Source: an uncultured Acidimicrobiales bacterium | GTDB taxonomy: Bacteria; Actinomycetota; Acidimicrobiia; Acidimicrobiales; Bin134 | Reading direction: 5' to 3' | Assembly (NCBI GenBank): GCA_951813325.1 | Contig: OX638350.1 | Coordinates: forward strand, 2,895,954 to 2,959,953 | Length of the DNA: 64,000 nucleotides | In this document: positions 19,501 through 25,500 of the stretch, one piece after another | How the letters are laid out: each line of letters starts with the position of its first letter | Position numbering within the stretch: the first letter of the stretch is position 1 | The notes under the pieces: generated by a model | What the model was told of the DNA's origin: nothing | The model's input: the letters and a program-made list of their open reading frames with translations, nothing else | The model's database searches: none | Translations under genes and position numbers: made by a program

Positions 19501-22500
19501 AGATCTGTCGGCGCTGACCGCCCTCACCACCCTGTTGCTCGACGACAACTCGATCTCCGACATCTCAGATCTGTCCGGGCTGACCGCCCTCACACACCTG
19601 GACCTCCACAACAACTCGATCTCCGACATCTCCGCGCTGTCGGCGATGACCGCCCTCACACGCCTGGACCTCCACAACAACTCGATCTCCGACATCTCAG
19701 ATCTGTCGGCGCTGACCGCCCTCACCACCCTGTTGCTCAACGACAACTCGATCTCCGACATCTCCGCGCTGTCGGCGATGACCGCCCTCACACACCTGGA
19801 CCTCAACGACAACTCGATCTCCGACATCTCGGATCTGTCCGGGCTGACCGCCCTCAGAAGCCTGGACCTCGGCTCCAATGCGGTGTCGGATGTTGGGCCG
19901 TTGGTGTCGAATTCGGGGTTGGGTTCGGGCGACTCGGTGGTGTTGGAGCGCAACCCGCTGAGCACCACGGCGACGGGCACCGATATTCCTGCTTTGGTGG
20001 CTCGGGGCGTGAGCGTTGATGACGATCCGGTGTCGCCGGCGAAGCCGGCTGCTCCGGCGAAGCCTGGTGCGGTCGGGGGTCATGGGCAGGTGTCGTTGAG
20101 CTGGGCGGCGCCCGCGAACGGCGGATCGGCGATCACCGGGTGGCGGTACTCGCAAAAGGCCGGCAGCGGCGAGTTCGGGGGGTGGGTCGATGTGGCCGAC
20201 AGCGCTGCGGGCGACACCAACGCGTCGGGCTACACCGTGACAGGTTTGGTGCACGGCGCCTCCTATGTGTTCCGGGTGCAGGCGGTCAACGCCGTCGGCG
20301 CAGGCGGCGTATCAGCCGAGTCCGACGCCACAACTACCGACGCGGCCGCGGTCACAATAGCGATCACCTCTGATGCGGGCAGCAACGACACATACCGCGC
20401 AGGCGATGTCATCGAGGTCACCGCCACGTTTGGGGGCGCGGTGACGGTGACCGGCACCCCCCAGATCGCCCTGGATGTGGGCGAAGACGTGCGCCAAGCC
20501 GCCTACACCTCGGGGTCGGGGACGGTTGATCTGGTGTTCACCTACACCGTCACAGCAGGCGACGCCGACGCCGACGGGATCTCGGTGGCCCAAGACGCCC
20601 TCGCGCTCAACGCCGGCGCCATCGTCGACGCCGACGGCGACAACGCCGAGTTGTCGCATATCGCGATCGGCGACGACCCGGACCACAAAGTCGACACCAC
20701 CCTCCTGTCATTCTGGCCGGCGTCGGTGGCTGATCAGTCCTATACGCAAAACACCGCGATCACGGCTCTGGCGCTGCCCGCCGCGAGCGAGGGCACAGCG
20801 CCGATAGCCTATTCGCTGAGCCCGGCTGCGCCCGCGGGCCTGGTATTCGACGCCGCCACGCGCCAGTTGTCGGGCACCCCCGAGGTCGCCCGGACGGCCA
20901 CCGCATACACGCTGGTCGCCACCGACGCTGTCGGCGACGAAGCATCGGTCGCCTTCGACATCACCGTAACCGCTGATGACCCTGATCGGGCGGTGACCAT
21001 ACCGGACACCGCGCTGCGGGCGTTGATCGAGACCGAACTGGGCACAACCAGCGGGACGGTCATCACCGAAGGCGACATGGCCACCCTCACCGAAATCTCC
21101 GAGACCAACGCGGGCGTCGCCGACCTCACCGGCTTGAAATACGCCACCGCCCTCACCACCCTCGAGCTCAGAAGCGGCACCATCTCCGACCTCTCCCCGC
21201 TCACCAGCTTGGTCACCCTCACACACCTGGACCTCGCCTCCAACTCGATCTCCGACGTCTCGGATCTGTCCGGGCTGACCGCCCTCACACACCTAGACCT
21301 CGCCTCCAACTCGATCTCCGACGTCTCCGCGCTGTCCGGGCTGACCGCCCTCACACACCTAGACCTCGCCTCCAACTCGATCTCCGACGTCTCCGCGCTG
21401 TCCGGGCTGACCGCCCTCACATACCTGGACCTCGCCTCCAACTCGATCTCCGACATCTCAGATCTGTCCGGGCTGACCGCCCTCACATACCTGGACCTCC
21501 ACGACAACTGGGTGTCGGACGTCTCCGCGCTGTCGGCGATGACCGCCCTCACATACCTGAACCTCCACAACAACTTGGTGTCGGACGTCTCCGCGCTGTC
21601 GGGGCTGACCGCCCTCACCACCTTGAGCCTCGGCAATTTTTCTATCGGCAATTCTGTGGGCAATAATTCGGTGTCGGACGTCTCCGCGCTGTCGGCGATG
21701 ACCGCCCTCACATACCTGGACCTCCGGTCTAATTCGGTGTCGGACGTCTCCGCTCTGTCGGCGCTGACCGCCCTCACATACCTGGACCTCCGGTCTAATT
21801 CGGTGTCGGACGTCTCAGATCTGTCGGCGATGACCGCCCTCACCACCCTGTTGCTCAACGACAACTCGATCTCCGACGTCTCCGCGCTGTCGGCGCTGAC
21901 CGCCCTCACACACCTGTACCTCCGGTCTAATTCGGTGTCGGACGTCTCAGATCTGTCGGCGATGACCGCCCTCACATACCTGGACCTCCGGTCTAATTCG
22001 GTGTCGGACGTCTCAGATCTGTCGGCGATGACCGCCCTCACCACCCTGTTGCTCAACGACAACTCGATCTCCGACATCTCGGATCTGTCCGGGCTGACCG
22101 CCCTCAGAAGCCTGGACCTCGGCTCCAATGCGGTGTCGGATGTTGGGCCGTTGGTGTCGAATTCGGGGTTGGGTTCGGGCGACTCGGTGGTGTTGGAGCG
22201 CAACCCGCTGAGCACCACGGCGACGGGCACCGATATTCCTGCTTTGGTGGCTCGGGGCGTGAGCGTTGATGACGATCCGGTGTCGCCGGCGAAGCCGGCT
22301 GCTCCGGCGAAGCCTGGTGCGGTCGGGGGTCATGGGCAGGTGTCGTTGAGCTGGGCGGCGCCCGCGAACGGCGGATCGGCGATCACCGGGTGGCGGTACT
22401 CGCAAAAGGCCGGCAGCGGCGAGTTCAGGGGGTGGGTCGATGTGGCCGACAGCGCTGCGGGCGACACCAACGCGTCGGGCTACACCGTGACAGATTTGGT

Positions 22501-25500
22501 GCACGGCGCCTCCTATGTGTTCCGGGTGCAGGCGGTCAACGCCGTCGGCGCAGGCGGCGTATCAGCCGAGTCCGACGCCACAACTACCGACGCGGCCGCG
22601 GTCACAATAGCGATCACCTCTGATGCGGGCAGCAACGACACATACCGCGCAGGCGATGTCATCGAGGTCACCGCCACGTTTGGGGGCGCGGTGACGGTGA
22701 CCGGCACCCCCCAGATCGCCCTGGATGTGGGCGAAGACGTGCGCCAAGCCGCCTACACCTCGGGGTCGGGGACGGTTGATCTGGTGTTCACCTACACCGT
22801 CACAGCAGGCGACGCCGACGCCGACGGGATCTCGGTGGCCCAAGACGCGTTGGCGCTCAACGCCGGCGCCATCGTCGACACCGACGGCGACAACGCCGAG
22901 TTGTCGCATATCGCGATCGGCGACGACCCGGACCACAAAGTCGACACCACCCTCCTGTCATTCTGGCCGGCGTCGGTGGCTGATCAGTCCTATACGCAAA
23001 ACACCGCGATCACGGCTCTGGCGCTGCCCGCGGCGAGCGAGGGCACAGCGCCGATAGCCTATTCGCTGAGCCCGGCTGCGCCCGCGGGCCTGGTATTCGA
23101 CGCCGCCACGCGCCAGTTGTCGGGCACTCCCGAGGTCGCCCGGACGGCCACCGCATACACGCTGGTCGCCACCGACGCTGTCGGCGACGAAGCATCGGTC
23201 GCCTTCGACATCACCGTAACCGCTGATGACCCTGATCGGGCGGTGACCATACCGGACACCGCGCTGCGGGCGTTGATCGAGACCGAACTGGGCACAACCA
23301 GCGGGACGGTCATCACCGAAGGCGACATGGCCACCCTCACCGAAATCTCCGAGACCAACGCGGGCGTCGCCGACCTCACCGGCTTGAAATACGCCACCGC
23401 CCTCACATACCTGGACCTCGCCTCCAACTCGATCTCCGACGTCTCGGATCTGTCCGGGCTGACCGCGCTCACATACCTGGACCTCGCCTCCAACTCGATC
23501 TCCGACGTCTCCGCGCTGTCCGGGCTGACCGCCCTCACATACCTGGACCTCGCCTCCAACTCGATCTCCGATATCTCCGCGCTGTCGGCGCTGACCGCCC
23601 TCACACACCTGGACCTCGCCTCCAACTCGATCTCCGACATCTCCGCGCTGTCGGCGCTGACCGCCCTCACACACCTGGACCTCGCCTCCAACTCGATCTC
23701 CGACATCTCCGCGCTGTCCGGGCTGACCGCCCTCACCACCCTGTTGCTCAACGACAACTCGATCTCCGACATCTCAGATCTGTCCGGGCTGACCGCCCTC
23801 ACACACCTAGACCTCGCCTCCAACTCGATCTCCGACATCTCAGATCTGTCCGGGCTGACCGCCCTCACCACCCTGTTGCTCAACGACAACTCGATCTCCG
23901 ACATCTCAGATCTGTCCGGGCTGACCGCCCTCACACACCTAGACCTCGCCTCCAACTCGATCTCCGACATCTCAGATCTGTCCGGGCTGACCGCCCTCAC
24001 ACACCTAGACCTCAACGACAACTCGATCTCCGACATCTCAGATCTGTCGGGGCTGACCGCCCTCACCACCCTGTTGCTCAACGACAACTCGATCTCCGAC
24101 ATCTCCGCGCTGTCGGCGATGACCGCCCTCACCACCCTGTTGCTCAACGACAACTCGATCTCCGACATCTCAGATCTGTCGGCGATGACCGCCCTCACAC
24201 GCCTGGACCTCGCCTCCAACTCGATCTCCGACATCTCAGATCTGTCCGGGCTGACCGCCCTCACACGCCTGTTGCTCAACGACAACTCGATCTCCGACAT
24301 CTCAGATCTGTCGGCGCTGACCGCCCTCACCAGCCTGGACCTCAACGACAACTCGATCTCCGACATCTCAGATCTGTCGGCGCTGACCGCCCTCACCAGC
24401 CTGGACCTCAACGACAACTCGATCTCCGACATCTCAGATCTGTCGGCGCTGACCGCCCTCACAGGCCTGTTGCTCAACGACAACTCGATCTCCGACGTCT
24501 CAGATCTGTCGGCGCTGACCGCCCTCACAGGCCTGTACCTCAACGACAACTCGGTCTCCGACGTCTCCGCGCTGTCGGCGCTGACCGCCCTCAGAAGCCT
24601 GGACCTCGGCTCCAATGCGGTGTCGGATGTTGGGCCGTTGGTGTCGAATTCGGGGTTGGGTTCGGGCGACTCGGTGGTGTTGGAGCGCAACCCGCTGAGC
24701 ACCACGGCGACGGGCACCGATATTCCTGCTTTGGTGGCTCGGGGCGTGAGCGTTGATGACGATCCGGTGTCGCCGGCGAAGCCGGCTGCTCCGGCGAAGC
24801 CTGGTGCGGTCGGGGGTCATGGGCAGGTGTCGTTGAGCTGGGCGGCGCCCGCGAACGGCGGATCGGCGATCACCGGGTGGCGGTACTCGCAAAAGGCCGG
24901 CAGCGGCGAGTTCGGGGGGTGGGTCGATGTGGCCGACAGCGCTGCGGGCGACACCAACGCGTCGGGCTACACCGTGACAGATTTGGTGCACGGCACCTCC
25001 TATGTGTTCCGGGTGCAGGCGGTCAACGCCGTCGGCGCAGGCGGCGTATCAGCCGAGTCCGACGCCACAACTACCGACGCGGCCGCGGTCACAATAGCGA
25101 TCACCTCTGATGCGGGCAGCAACGACACATACCGCGCAGGCGATGTCATCGAGGTCACCGCCACGTTTGGGGGCGCGGTGACGGTGACCGGCACCCCCCA
25201 GATCGCCCTGGATGTGGGCGAAGACGTGCGCCAAGCCGCCTACACCTCGGGGTCGGGGACGGTTGATCTGGTGTTCACCTACACCGTCACAGCAGGCGAC
25301 GCCGACGCCGACGGGATCTCGGTGGCCCAAGACGCCCTCGCGCTCAACGCCGGCGCCATCGTCGACACCGACGGCGACAACGCCGAGTTGTCGCATATCG
25401 CGATCGGCGACGACCCGGACCACAAAGTCGACACCACCCTCCTGTCATTCTGGCCGGCGTCGGTGGCTGATCAGTCCTATACGCAAAACACCGCGATCAC

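Noticed and set aside
11491..19980. Very long minus-strand frames (for example 577 and 434 codons, repeated every 1,749 bp)
   Set aside because: They are antisense shadows of the LRR repeats; translations are repetitive Arg/Glu/Gly-rich text without starts, signals or domains, and every copy follows the plus-strand repeat period.
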